Assembly (NCBI RefSeq): GCF_030540835.1
Contig: NZ_JAUOEK010000173.1
Location: 1 to 41,867 of the forward strand
Direction of reading: 5' to 3'
Source of the DNA: Flavivirga aquimarina
Lineage (GTDB): Bacteria; Bacteroidota; Bacteroidia; Flavobacteriales; Flavobacteriaceae
Length of the DNA stretch: 41,867 bases
Shown here piece by piece: positions 9,175 to 17,446 of the stretch; the first letter of the stretch is position 1, and each line of letters starts with the position of its first letter. Position numbers and translations under genes: made by a program. A model generated the notes under the pieces. That model was not told where the DNA came from and searched no databases. It saw nothing but the letters and a program-made list of their open reading frames with translations.

Positions 9175-9533
9175 AGGTTTAGTGATATATAGTATAGACC
9201 TGCCAGGTTTTAAAAACATTACAGTTCGGAAGACTTTTTTATAGCCATCATTATAATATATTTTAACCCTCCTAATTTCGATAAATCGAAATTGTCCTCC
9301 CTTCTAGAAAGGGAGGAACAAGTCCAATTCATATTTTTGGGTATAAACTTCAACATATAACACTAATTTTTGTTTTTTCAGCTCTCCTCTTAAATTTAAG
9401 AGGAGAATGAATTTCAATTTTTCATTAAAAAATTGGAAGAAAGAGGTGTTTTAATATTATTGTTTAATATCATTTTGTCTTCCGAACACTTATGTTTTTA
9501 AAACCAGGCAGGTCTGTATAAGTTACTAAACCT
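9175..9533. repeat. Intergenic element with ~57-bp imperfect terminal inverted repeats
   Basis: The left arm (9175-9234) and right arm (9477-9533) are reverse complements with few mismatches. Shared blocks include AGGTTTAGT, AGACCTGCC, GGTTTTAAAAACAT and GTTCGGAAGAC. The roughly 240-bp core contains further palindromes: ATTTCGATAAATCGAAAT (near 9277), CCTCCC..GGGAGG (near 9296-9315), and CTCCTCTTAAATTTAAGAGGAG (near 9384-9405). It fills the gap between convergent genes; the right end lies 2 bp from the stop of the T9SS gene. There is no open reading frame of note. It looks like a MITE-like or dispersed palindromic repeat. No clear target duplication was found. Confidence 0.7.
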
Positions 9534-9535
9534 AT

Positions 9536-10291
9536 TTATTGTCTTTTTATAATTTTAAAAGAGCGTTTTTTATTATTTTGTTCAATATTTATAATATAAA
9601 TTCCAGCTGTAAGTGTGCTACTATTTAGAGGTAACTCGTAAGTTTCTGTGTCTTCGATAAAATCTACAGTATTAGAGGTTATAGCTCTTCCTAATATATC
9701 GTATATCGTATAGTTTATGGGACTATTTTCGTCAAGAGATACAATTCTAAGATTAATATTGTTTACAAAAGGGTTTGGATAAACTAAAGCATTAAATCCG
9801 TCTTCTTCTTTAACGATAATAAAAGGGTCTGTAATATTGATTTTCATTTCACTTAACCCATAGCAATCACCACCAAAATTAGATGTAGGAGTGATTAATA
9901 CGTACCTGGCCGTTGTAGCGTCAAAATCGGGGCCTTCATCACCTTCATATGTGGATAATCCAGATGCTTGATTCATTTCAAAGCTTCCTAAATTTGTCCA
10001 CGTTATGCCATCTAATGAATAATCTAAATTGAAATCATTTATTCCATAATTAAGATTTTTTGGCTCGTTAATATTCCAGAATTTGGTTTCCTTTAATTCA
10101 TATTCGTATCCAAGATCATACATGATCCAATGTGTTTCGCCGTATGCGGAATTAGGGTTTTGTGATACATCACAAGATACCCAGTTATCGAACCAACTTG
10201 TGCTATGCCTGTCTGGATAGCATTGTGCGTTTATTACTGGTGTAATAACTAAAAAAATAAGTAGTATATATATGTGTTGTTTTTTCATCAT
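9536..10291 (-). CDS. T9SS-sorted discoidin-like surface protein
   Basis: A 251-residue exported protein. An N-terminal Sec signal peptide (hydrophobic segment to about residue 22, ending V-I-N-A-Q) is followed by a beta-rich domain of about 130 residues. That domain, with L-D-Y-S-L-D-G-I-T-W-T-N-L-G and A-R-Y-V-L-I-T-P, resembles F5/8 type C (discoidin) or galactose-binding modules. The end (from about residue 170; VYPNPFVNNINLRI ... LTAGIYIINI ... KRSFKIIKRQ) is a type A T9SS sorting domain. It is the last gene of the DUF1800-DUF1501 operon and overlaps the DUF1501 stop by four bases (ATGA), implying translational coupling. The ligand is unknown; carbohydrate binding is a guess. Confidence 0.8.
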   Translation of the reverse strand: MMKKQHIYILLIFLVITPVINAQCYPDRHSTSWFDNWVSCDVSQNPNSAYGETHWIMYDLGYEYELKETKFWNINEPKNLNYGINDFNLDYSLDGITWTNLGSFEMNQASGLSTYEGDEGPDFDATTARYVLITPTSNFGGDCYGLSEMKINITDPFIIVKEEDGFNALVYPNPFVNNINLRIVSLDENSPINYTIYDILGRAITSNTVDFIEDTETYELPLNSSTLTAGIYIINIEQNNKKRSFKIIKRQ

Positions 10292-11703
10292 ATCATATTC
10301 ATAAAGCCTATTGGCGGTGTACTTGAATTTGTATCGTAAAAATTAGATAAATTTGGGAAAATGGTTGTAAGGTCTGAAGCGGGAACTCCAAACCATAATG
10401 CTAATTCTGCCATATATAGATCTGCGGGAGTGGTTGGTATCATAACACCATTTCTAAGATCGACATCGCTATCTAATGCTAAAACAGGATAATCACCATA
10501 TATTTCTTTACCTTGAACTGCACCGCCCATCATAAAGGCATTACCTCCCCATGCGTGGTCTGTACCATTACCGTTTGATGTAAGTGTTCTTGCAAAATCG
10601 GATACACTAAATAGTGTCACACAATCATTTGTGTTTAATTCATTCATAACGCCATTAAAATATTTTAAAGCGTCGTTTACTTCTGCTAATTTGTCTGCTT
10701 GGTTTATTAGAAGTTCATCATGATGATCCCAACCTCCAATTTGAACAAAAAATGTTTGTCTGGAAAAACCTAGGGTATCTCTACTTGCTATAGTTTTAGC
10801 AACCATTCTTAATTGTTCGGCCAAATTATTATCCTCGGGTAGTATAGTGCTAAATTCCGGGATGCCATCGACAGCAGTTTGAAATTCTAAACTTGAATCG
10901 TTAGAAGATTTTATAGTGTTTTTATAGGCATTTTTAAATATATCTTGATAATCTCGTTCTAGCATGGAATTTAAAGCTTCTGTTCTTAATTGATTTAAAG
11001 AACCCTGTCCGTCGTAGCCATTAATGCCTATACTACCGCTATTTTTTATAGCATAAGGTATTATTTGATTCCCTCGCTGAAATGTATTGCCCCCTTTTAA
11101 TGATACATTCATAGAGATGTTTTGATTGGAGTTCATTGATTGAACTAAATCTGCTATTCGACCACCCCATCCTATATTAGTCCTTTCATGGGGTCTGCCT
11201 GTTTGCCATTGTTGAACTTGATCTGAATGTGAAAATAAGCCCAAAGGAGTTTTAACAATGTCATTTTTTATATCTGTTTTTGTTGAAGGCTCTATAAGCG
11301 TTCCTACGTTAGAAAGAAATGCCAGATTATTGTTTTCGAATAATTGTTGCATATCCGGCATTGAGGGATGTAACCCAAAAGTTCTGCCATCACTGGTATT
11401 TGGATTAATTGGTAGGATCTGATTTTGTGGTATGGACAGATTCGATCGTGTTGTAGCATATTCGTTATACTCGTTATTTCCCCTTGGCATGAGCATATTA
11501 AAAGAATCGTTACCACCACCCAGCATTACACAAACTAAAGCTTTATAGTCGCCGCACAGTGAAAAAACAGACGAATTATTCATAGCTGTTGCCGCCATGG
11601 CTTTTAAGTTAATTAGTGATGAGAATATCGTTGTATAACCAAGTGCAGCGCATGATTGCTCTAAAAATTTTCGTCTTGATATATTATTTTTATGTTTTGT
11701 CAT
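10288..11703 (-). CDS. DUF1501 protein with Tat signal
   Basis: A 471-residue DUF1501 family protein. The N-terminus has a twin-arginine motif S9-R10-R11-K12-F13-L14 followed by a hydrophobic stretch, so it is probably exported folded by Tat. The core shows VCVMLGGGNDSFNMLMPRG near residues 57-75, G-G-W-D-H-H-D near 330 and a DHAWGGNAFMMGG segment near 385. These are DUF1501 hallmarks related to the alkaline-phosphatase/sulfatase-like fold. No enzyme activity is established for the family. It sits between DUF1800 (5-bp gap upstream) and the T9SS discoidin-like protein (4-bp overlap downstream), a frequent partnership in Bacteroidetes and Planctomycetes. Confidence 0.9.
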   Translation of the reverse strand: MTKHKNNISRRKFLEQSCAALGYTTIFSSLINLKAMAATAMNNSSVFSLCGDYKALVCVMLGGGNDSFNMLMPRGNNEYNEYATTRSNLSIPQNQILPINPNTSDGRTFGLHPSMPDMQQLFENNNLAFLSNVGTLIEPSTKTDIKNDIVKTPLGLFSHSDQVQQWQTGRPHERTNIGWGGRIADLVQSMNSNQNISMNVSLKGGNTFQRGNQIIPYAIKNSGSIGINGYDGQGSLNQLRTEALNSMLERDYQDIFKNAYKNTIKSSNDSSLEFQTAVDGIPEFSTILPEDNNLAEQLRMVAKTIASRDTLGFSRQTFFVQIGGWDHHDELLINQADKLAEVNDALKYFNGVMNELNTNDCVTLFSVSDFARTLTSNGNGTDHAWGGNAFMMGGAVQGKEIYGDYPVLALDSDVDLRNGVMIPTTPADLYMAELALWFGVPASDLTTIFPNLSNFYDTNSSTPPIGFMNMI

Positions 11704-11708
11704 TTGTA

Positions 11709-13514
11709 TTATTTTAGTATAACATAATCCGGACTTACTAATATTAAGTAAAGTGCCGTTTTTACACGATTATACATATAATCGGTGTTTTGATTATTTC
11801 CCGCTATAGGTTCTACAGCATCAACTATTATTTGTTTTGTTTCGTCTGAAAGTTGTCCGCGTGTAAATAATTTATCTAACATATTTACTAATACTTCACC
11901 ATCCTTTGCATAATATTTTAATTTCTCAAAATTTAAAGGTGTGTTTTCAAGATCTAAATTCCAGGTACGTAACATAGAGGAATATCTGGGATTGGTCCAA
12001 TAGTCTACTCGATTTAAATAAGCAATGCTTGTAGCAGAAGTATGTATTTCAAATTCTGGAGCCTTTAAATTAGCACTTGAAAATTCAGAATTTGGAACAT
12101 ACTCTGGAAGGAAAAAATTGAAAACGCTTGGAGACCCTAAAGGTGCTTGGCCTGTATCGTTAAAAAAAGTATAACCTATATTCCAGTTAACACCATTTAT
12201 GTTATCTAAATCAATTTGTCTAGCAGCATTAAAGTATCTAATCATGGGTTCGATTAATTTACCGCTAGTTGGGTTCTCAACCCAGCTGCAACTTCTTGCT
12301 TCTTCATCTAATAAAATGGCTTTAATGACAGCTTTCATATCGCCACGTACCCCTTTGGTGTCATTAAAAACACTACTAACTCTAGATATATAAGCCGGTG
12401 ATGGGTTCGATTTTACCAGTTGCTGAATTAAACGCAAAGCAATAAAAGGTCCTGTGTTTTTGTGTTTAAACAGGTGGTCTATGGTTGCATCAATATCTTG
12501 CATGCCAGATTGTCCAGCAGGTACTACAACCCCGTTCAATAACCTTTTTTCTCCAGGTTCATGCCATTCATCATACATGACCATAGGCATGTCTTTTTTA
12601 GCAAAATAAATACCTACGCCAAAATCTGGGGTAATGCCATATTCGTTTTCTTCAACTTCAGGGGTTCCAAGTCCTGTAAATATTTTAGCAAACTCTTTTA
12701 TATCATCGTTATCGTAGGTTGGAATTCTGTCCCCATTTATATCTAATTCATAGCTGCCATCCTGATTAAGTTCGTATAAACCAATTGTGAATAATTGCAT
12801 AATCTCTCTTGCAAAATTTTCATCGGGATGAATGTTTCTTTCAGGATCACTTTTAGGATTATTGTAATGACTTAAATAAGCCCCCATCATTGGGTGCATC
12901 GTTATTTCCTGTAATAAGTCTTTAAAATTTCCAAAGGCATTATTTTTTAAAACATCGTAATAATCTCCCAGACCTACACCATAGCTACTTAAGTTGGAAT
13001 CCCATGAGATTACAAAAATTTCACTCAATGCTAAGGTTATTCGTTGCCTTAATAAATCTTCATTTCCAATATTAGACTGCCACCATGCATATTGAAAATG
13101 AGGCCAATATGGTCCGTTATAATCATCAGGATCCCCTCCATTAGCAACAAAAATACCAAGAGCCTGATTGTAAATATCATTAACAAGTTGCCCCATTGGA
13201 GGAGAATCGATATCAAATTGCGTATCAATCCAATCTTCATATGGGTTTTCAGAAACCGTTTTAATATAATCTAAATTAGTTCCAAAAGTTGCTTGTGCTA
13301 AGAACCGGCTTGTTTCTAATAATCGTGCGTCTAGGCCATGTCCGTTAATAGTGTTTTCTGCTTTGGCAGTTTCTGTCCAATCTGTACGATTTTGTTCGCT
13401 ACTGGAAGTAACAGTGATACCATTGCTATGTCCAGCACCCAAATAATCGTAATGCTCTTGGGAAAAAAAGCAAATAGGAAAGCATAGAAAAAAGGAAAGT
13501 AGATGTCTTTTCAT
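11709..13514 (-). CDS. DUF1800 family exported protein
   Basis: A 601-residue DUF1800 protein with a Sec signal peptide (MKRHLLSFFLCFPICFFSQE). The conserved features are R-F-L-A-Q-A-T-F-G near residue 70, the mid-protein segment NFAREIMQLFTIGLYELNQD near 235, and an F-N-F-F-L-P-E-Y-V-P motif near 475. The family's function is unknown. Genes of this family nearly always sit before a DUF1501 gene, as here, so the two products are thought to act together at the cell surface or periplasm. It is the first gene of the three-gene operon, with a 175-bp upstream gap shared with the divergent GNAT gene. The C-terminus (ILVSPDYVILK) is the usual DUF1800 end, so it is not itself T9SS-sorted. Confidence 0.9.
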   Translation of the reverse strand: MKRHLLSFFLCFPICFFSQEHYDYLGAGHSNGITVTSSSEQNRTDWTETAKAENTINGHGLDARLLETSRFLAQATFGTNLDYIKTVSENPYEDWIDTQFDIDSPPMGQLVNDIYNQALGIFVANGGDPDDYNGPYWPHFQYAWWQSNIGNEDLLRQRITLALSEIFVISWDSNLSSYGVGLGDYYDVLKNNAFGNFKDLLQEITMHPMMGAYLSHYNNPKSDPERNIHPDENFAREIMQLFTIGLYELNQDGSYELDINGDRIPTYDNDDIKEFAKIFTGLGTPEVEENEYGITPDFGVGIYFAKKDMPMVMYDEWHEPGEKRLLNGVVVPAGQSGMQDIDATIDHLFKHKNTGPFIALRLIQQLVKSNPSPAYISRVSSVFNDTKGVRGDMKAVIKAILLDEEARSCSWVENPTSGKLIEPMIRYFNAARQIDLDNINGVNWNIGYTFFNDTGQAPLGSPSVFNFFLPEYVPNSEFSSANLKAPEFEIHTSATSIAYLNRVDYWTNPRYSSMLRTWNLDLENTPLNFEKLKYYAKDGEVLVNMLDKLFTRGQLSDETKQIIVDAVEPIAGNNQNTDYMYNRVKTALYLILVSPDYVILK

Positions 13515-13689
13515 TGTGAGATTTTTGGCTTTTACTTTTCAAGTACGAGATTTTTTTTAAGCTGGACTTCGATTATATCTATAAATACAGAAGAAATAAA
13601 CAATTTTTCGACGAACGGTATGTTTAAAGTGTATTTATATGTAATTGATTTCGTTTTTATCGTTTAATTTGACTATTATTTAACTTTAT

Positions 13690-14181
13690 ATGATTGATTT
13701 TATTGTTGTTAACACAAAAGAATATTATTCGCAAGTCGCAAAATTGGCAGATGTTATTTGGCGAGAACATTATATTTCTATAGTTGGAAAGCCTCAGGTA
13801 GACTATATGCTTAATAAATATCAATCTGCAATTGCAATTGAAGAACAGGTACTAAATGGATTTGAATATTTTTTAGTGACTTATGAGAATAAGCCTATTG
13901 GTTATATTTCAATGAAAAAGGAAGTGACTTCATTATTTTTAAGTAAAATTTATGTTTTAAGTAGTTATAGAGGCAAAAAGATAGGTAAAGCTGCTATGTT
14001 ATTTGTAGAAAGAAAAGCAGCGGAGTATCAATTAAAAAATATCAGACTTACGGTAAATATAAATAATGTAAAAGCTATTAAAGCATATGAGGCATTTGGG
14101 TTTGTTAATGTTGGTCCTTTAGTTACAGATATTGGCAGTGGTTTTGTGATGGATGATTATGAAATGGTAAAAACGGTTTAA
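13690..14181 (+). CDS. GNAT family N-acetyltransferase
   Basis: A 163-residue single-domain GNAT enzyme. The acetyl-CoA pyrophosphate loop is V-L-S-S-Y-R-G-K-K-I-G-K-A (near residues 93-105), and the C-terminal beta/alpha section has LTVNINNVKAIKAYEAFGF, the typical substrate/CoA segment. The acceptor substrate is unknown. Its stop codon ends at 14181, and the stop of the convergent DUF4268 gene begins at 14182, so there is no spacer between them. Confidence 0.88.
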   Translation: MIDFIVVNTKEYYSQVAKLADVIWREHYISIVGKPQVDYMLNKYQSAIAIEEQVLNGFEYFLVTYENKPIGYISMKKEVTSLFLSKIYVLSSYRGKKIGKAAMLFVERKAAEYQLKNIRLTVNINNVKAIKAYEAFGFVNVGPLVTDIGSGFVMDDYEMVKTV

Positions 14182-14610
14182 TTAGTACTCAATAACATCT
14201 TTATATGCTTCAAAAAAAGCTTCAAATAGATTCATGTTTTTATTGAAAAAAACCATAACATCTTGCCAGGTGTTTTTGTTATGGATAGATACTTTTTGTT
14301 CTAAGCGCACATAAATTCTGGAAATTTCTTTTTCGTTATCCAGAAAATAAGTTTCTTCGAAAATAGCATCAGGCAAGAAGTCATCTAAAAGGATAGATTT
14401 TAAAGCTTGAAGTTTTTCCCAGTATTTAATTCGGTTTTCAAGATGGTCTTCTAAGTCTAGAGCCACCAAAGCATTTTTGTTGTCGAAATGAAACTTAAAG
14501 CTAAAACCTTTTAATTTAGTATCGTATAAAATCCATTTTCGCGGAAATGATTTTCCGAAACTAGTCCAAAATTCTTGCCGTAACTGTCGAGATTCTTCTT
14601 TAGAAAACAT
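14182..14610 (-). CDS. DUF4268 family protein
   Basis: A 142-residue soluble protein that matches the DUF4268 family: an N-terminal EESRQLRQEFWTSFGKSFPR segment, a K-L-K-G-F-S-F-K-F-H-F-D strand, and a C-terminal W-Q-D-V-M-V-F-F-N-K helix. The family is common in flavobacteria; some members form the end of larger restriction-related or DNA-associated proteins, but this stand-alone version has no known function. Its ATG overlaps the stop of the upstream ZIP transporter gene by one base (TAATG on the minus strand), so the two are likely translated together. Confidence 0.75.
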   Translation of the reverse strand: MFSKEESRQLRQEFWTSFGKSFPRKWILYDTKLKGFSFKFHFDNKNALVALDLEDHLENRIKYWEKLQALKSILLDDFLPDAIFEETYFLDNEKEISRIYVRLEQKVSIHNKNTWQDVMVFFNKNMNLFEAFFEAYKDVIEY

Positions 14611-15284
14611 TATATTAAATAAGCCACAACGATACCCAGAATAATGGCAATAAATTTAGATAAATTGAATTTATGTCCATCGCCGCTTTCAAATAAGATT
14701 GTAGTAGAGATGTGGAAAAAGATACCAATAACAATGGCATTAATACTATGTGCATAGTGAGTAACCATTTCAGAAGTGTGTGAAATAACAGTTCCTAAAG
14801 GTGTCATACATGCAAAAATAAGTAGAAATATACTTATCTGTATTTTATTGTAATTTGATTGGAATAAAAACATACTAATTATAGTTGCAATGGGTATTTT
14901 ATGTATTAATACACCATAAACCATATCGTTGTGTTCGTGTATAGCAAAGCCTTCTAAAAAACTATGTATGCATAAACTAATAAATAGTAACCAAGGGAAA
15001 GCTGTTTCGTTTTTGTGTATATGTACATGGCCATGTTCTGCACCTTTAGAAAATAACTCTAAAACAATTTGGAGTAAAATACCGCACATAATATAAAGCC
15101 CGGTAAGCTTAGTGTCTAAATGATTATAAACTTCGGGCAATAGTTCAAAAAGTGTTAAGGCTAGTAAAAAAGCACCACTAAAAGAAAGAAGGAGTTTGGT
15201 GTTCCAAGATTTTTTTGTTTTGGTAAAACTTGCTATAAGCACACCCAAAATAACAGCGTAAAAAGGAAAAAGATAATTATTCAT
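14610..15284 (-). CDS. ZIP family metal transporter
   Basis: A 224-residue inner-membrane protein with about seven to eight TM segments. It has the ZIP signature in mid-protein: HSFLEGFAIHE (metal-binding His and Glu in TM4) followed by L-I-H-K-I-P-I-A-T (HKxP motif in TM5). A short His-rich loop, EHGHVHIHK, lies between TM3 and TM4, as expected for zinc-type ZIPs. It probably imports Zn2+ or another divalent metal into the cytosol. It lacks the longer loop of ZupT-type proteins and is somewhat short for the family. It is followed directly by the DUF4268 gene (1-base overlap). No Zur-type operator was recognised. Confidence 0.85.
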   Translation of the reverse strand: MNNYLFPFYAVILGVLIASFTKTKKSWNTKLLLSFSGAFLLALTLFELLPEVYNHLDTKLTGLYIMCGILLQIVLELFSKGAEHGHVHIHKNETAFPWLLFISLCIHSFLEGFAIHEHNDMVYGVLIHKIPIATIISMFLFQSNYNKIQISIFLLIFACMTPLGTVISHTSEMVTHYAHSINAIVIGIFFHISTTILFESGDGHKFNLSKFIAIILGIVVAYLI

Positions 15285-15328
15285 GTATATTAAATACTCA
15301 AAAAAGTGGTTTTAATAGCAATTGTTAG

Positions 15329-16060
15329 CTATTTAAAAATCATTACTAAACGCTCTGATGTTTTAGCATTAAACTTGCGCAATTTATAATCTCCAAAAAC
15401 ATCTAACAAATGTACGTCTGCTTTTTTAAATAGTTTTTTAAAATCATCTAAGGTAAATGCTCTTACTCGTTCTTGAAAATTATAATTTTCATCATCTATT
15501 GTAAACGAAATATCTTTTACAATATAACCACCTTCTACGTATCGTTTTAAGTTAAAATTGATACCGTCTACTGTTTTAAATTCTTCTGGTACTAAATTAT
15601 CAATTACAAATTCACTATTCATAAAATCAATTACTCCAAAACCAAATTCATTCAAATTAGCTTTTATGGCTTTAATAGTGTTTAAGTTGCCTTCATCTTC
15701 ATCAAAATACCCAAAACTGGTGAATAAATTAAAGACAGCATCAAATTGCTCATTGTAAGGCTTACACATGTCATGAACCTTAAATTGTAAAGTGTCGTTT
15801 TCAAATTGCTTGGCGTATTTAATACTATTCTCACTTAAATCTACACCTGTTACATGATATCCTAAAGTATTTAAGTAAACTGCATGTCTTCCTTTTCCAC
15901 AAGCTAAATCTAAAATAGTTCCAGACTCAGGAATATTTAAATAATGTGTTAGGGTATCCATAAAAGCTTGTGCTTCGGTGTTATCCCTATCTTTATATAA
16001 AATATGGTAAAATGGTGTGTCAAACCAAGAAGTATACCAATTTGTTGTATTTGTTATCAT
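15329..16060 (-). CDS. Class I SAM-dependent methyltransferase
   Basis: The frame is open from a TTG at 16099, but the ATG at 16060 gives the usual N-terminus (MITNTTNWYTSWFDTPFYH), making 243 residues. Motif I is ILDLACGKGRHAVYL (SAM-binding glycine loop), followed by the acidic V-T-G-V-D-L-S motif II and F-D-A-V-F-N-L-F-T-S-F-G-Y-F. The family is a generic small-molecule methyltransferase (methyltransferase domain 25/11 type), conserved in flavobacteria. The substrate is unknown. It lies 44 bp upstream of the ZIP gene on the same strand and may share its transcript. Confidence 0.85.
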   Translation of the reverse strand: MITNTTNWYTSWFDTPFYHILYKDRDNTEAQAFMDTLTHYLNIPESGTILDLACGKGRHAVYLNTLGYHVTGVDLSENSIKYAKQFENDTLQFKVHDMCKPYNEQFDAVFNLFTSFGYFDEDEGNLNTIKAIKANLNEFGFGVIDFMNSEFVIDNLVPEEFKTVDGINFNLKRYVEGGYIVKDISFTIDDENYNFQERVRAFTLDDFKKLFKKADVHLLDVFGDYKLRKFNAKTSERLVMIFK

Positions 16061-16151
16061 ATTATTTGTTAGTGGTTTCTTGTACTTTAAATAATACAAG
16101 ACACTGTTTTATTCTTTAGTAAATAGTAAACTCATAAATATAAAAAATGGC

Positions 16152-16179
16152 TATACCTTTTCTCTTTAAAAAAGGTATA
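16152..16179. other. Hairpin in divergent gap
   Basis: TATACCTTTT (16152-16161) and AAAAAGGTATA (16169-16179) form a stem of about 10 bp with a short loop, in the gap between the divergent methyltransferase genes. No T-run follows, so it is a weak terminator candidate; an operator or chance repeat is equally possible. Confidence 0.3.
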
Positions 16180-16231
16180 ACTGTCTCCTTAATCTAATTC
16201 TTATTAACATAAATTTAACACAAAATTACGC

Positions 16232-16239
16232 TATTTTTG
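16232..16239 (+). promoter_or_regulatory. Possible -7 promoter box for the THUMP methyltransferase
   Basis: TATTTTTG matches the TAnnTTTG -7 consensus 38 bp before the ATG at 16278. No clear TTG lies at the -33 position, so only half of the promoter can be supported. Confidence 0.4.
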
Positions 16240-16277
16240 CAAGCTAATAAAGCTTATATAGTAAGTAGTAGGAAAAA

Positions 16278-17435
16278 ATGGAAGAAAATTTCAAAATGGT
16301 AGCCAAAACATTATTTGGTTTTGAAGAATTATTAGCAAACGAACTTACTAAACTTGGAGCTCAAGATGTTAAAAAAGGTGTTCGGAACGTTAGTTTTTCT
16401 GGTGATAAAGGTTTTATGTACAAAGCTAATTTAGGTTTACGTACGGCTGTTAAAATCTTAAAACCTATTCATTCATTTATTGTAAATAGCGAAAAAGATT
16501 TATATAATAAAATCTATGCTATGGATTGGGACGCTTATTTAAAACCTACTGGAACTTTGGCAATTGATGCTACTATTCATTCCGATTTGTTTTCTCACTC
16601 GTTATATATTGCTCAAAAAACAAAAGATGCTATTGTAGATAAGTTTCGTGATACTGCAGGACAGCGACCAAATGTTGATTTAAAATTTCCTGATTTAAAA
16701 ATTAATGTACATATTGATAGACGCCAATGTACTATTTCTCTAGATTCTTCGGGAGATTCCTTACATAAACGGGGTTATAAAACAGCTACTAACATAGCGC
16801 CAATTAATGAGGTATTGGCGGCTGGGTTGATTATGTTATCGGGTTGGGATGGACAAACCGATTTTATGGATCCGATGTGTGGCAGTGGTACCATGTTAAT
16901 TGAAGCTGCTATGATAGCTTGTAATATTCCACCTAATTTGATGCGTAAAGAATTTGCTTTTGAGCGTTGGCAGGATTGGGATGTAGATTTATTTGAAAAA
17001 ATAGAGGAATCGCTTCTTAAAAAAACGCGCGATTTTCATTATAAGATCATTGGGTATGATAAGGCGCCTAGTGCCGTTGCAAAAACCAAGGACAATATAA
17101 AGAATGCCCAATTAGAAGATTTTATAAGTGTTAAACACGAAGATTTCTTTAAAACCCAAAAGGGAGGCGAAGAAAAGCTACATATGGTATTTAATCCGCC
17201 TTATGGTGAGCGTTTAAATATTGATATGCAGCAGTTTTATAAAGATATTGGTGATACTTTAAAACGAAACTATCCAGGAACGGAGGCTTGGTTTATTACC
17301 TCTAATCTTGATGCGCTTAAACATGTGGGCTTACGACCTTCTCGAAAAATACAGTTGTTTAATGCTAAGCTAGAATCTCGTTTGGTTAAATATGTTATGT
17401 ACGAAGGCAGTAAGAAGGGGAAATATATGAAATAA
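16278..17435 (+). CDS. THUMP-domain 23S rRNA guanine-N2 methyltransferase (RlmL N-terminal type)
   Basis: A 385-residue RNA methyltransferase. The N-terminal ferredoxin-like and THUMP region (residues 1-155, starting F-K-M-V-A-K-T-L-F-G-F-E-E-L-L) binds RNA. The C-terminal Rossmann domain has motif I DPMCGSGTMLIEAA (near 198-211) and the catalytic FNPPYGERL (near 313-321), the N-P-P-Y signature of N2-guanine or N6-adenine methylation. It corresponds to the RlmL half of E. coli RlmKL (m2G2445 of 23S rRNA); the RlmK half is absent, as is usual in Bacteroidetes. The exact target nucleotide is inferred from family membership. It is convergent with the AraC gene, with 11 bp between stops. Confidence 0.88.
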   Translation: MEENFKMVAKTLFGFEELLANELTKLGAQDVKKGVRNVSFSGDKGFMYKANLGLRTAVKILKPIHSFIVNSEKDLYNKIYAMDWDAYLKPTGTLAIDATIHSDLFSHSLYIAQKTKDAIVDKFRDTAGQRPNVDLKFPDLKINVHIDRRQCTISLDSSGDSLHKRGYKTATNIAPINEVLAAGLIMLSGWDGQTDFMDPMCGSGTMLIEAAMIACNIPPNLMRKEFAFERWQDWDVDLFEKIEESLLKKTRDFHYKIIGYDKAPSAVAKTKDNIKNAQLEDFISVKHEDFFKTQKGGEEKLHMVFNPPYGERLNIDMQQFYKDIGDTLKRNYPGTEAWFITSNLDALKHVGLRPSRKIQLFNAKLESRLVKYVMYEGSKKGKYMK

Positions 17436-17446
17436 GGCGTTAATTT

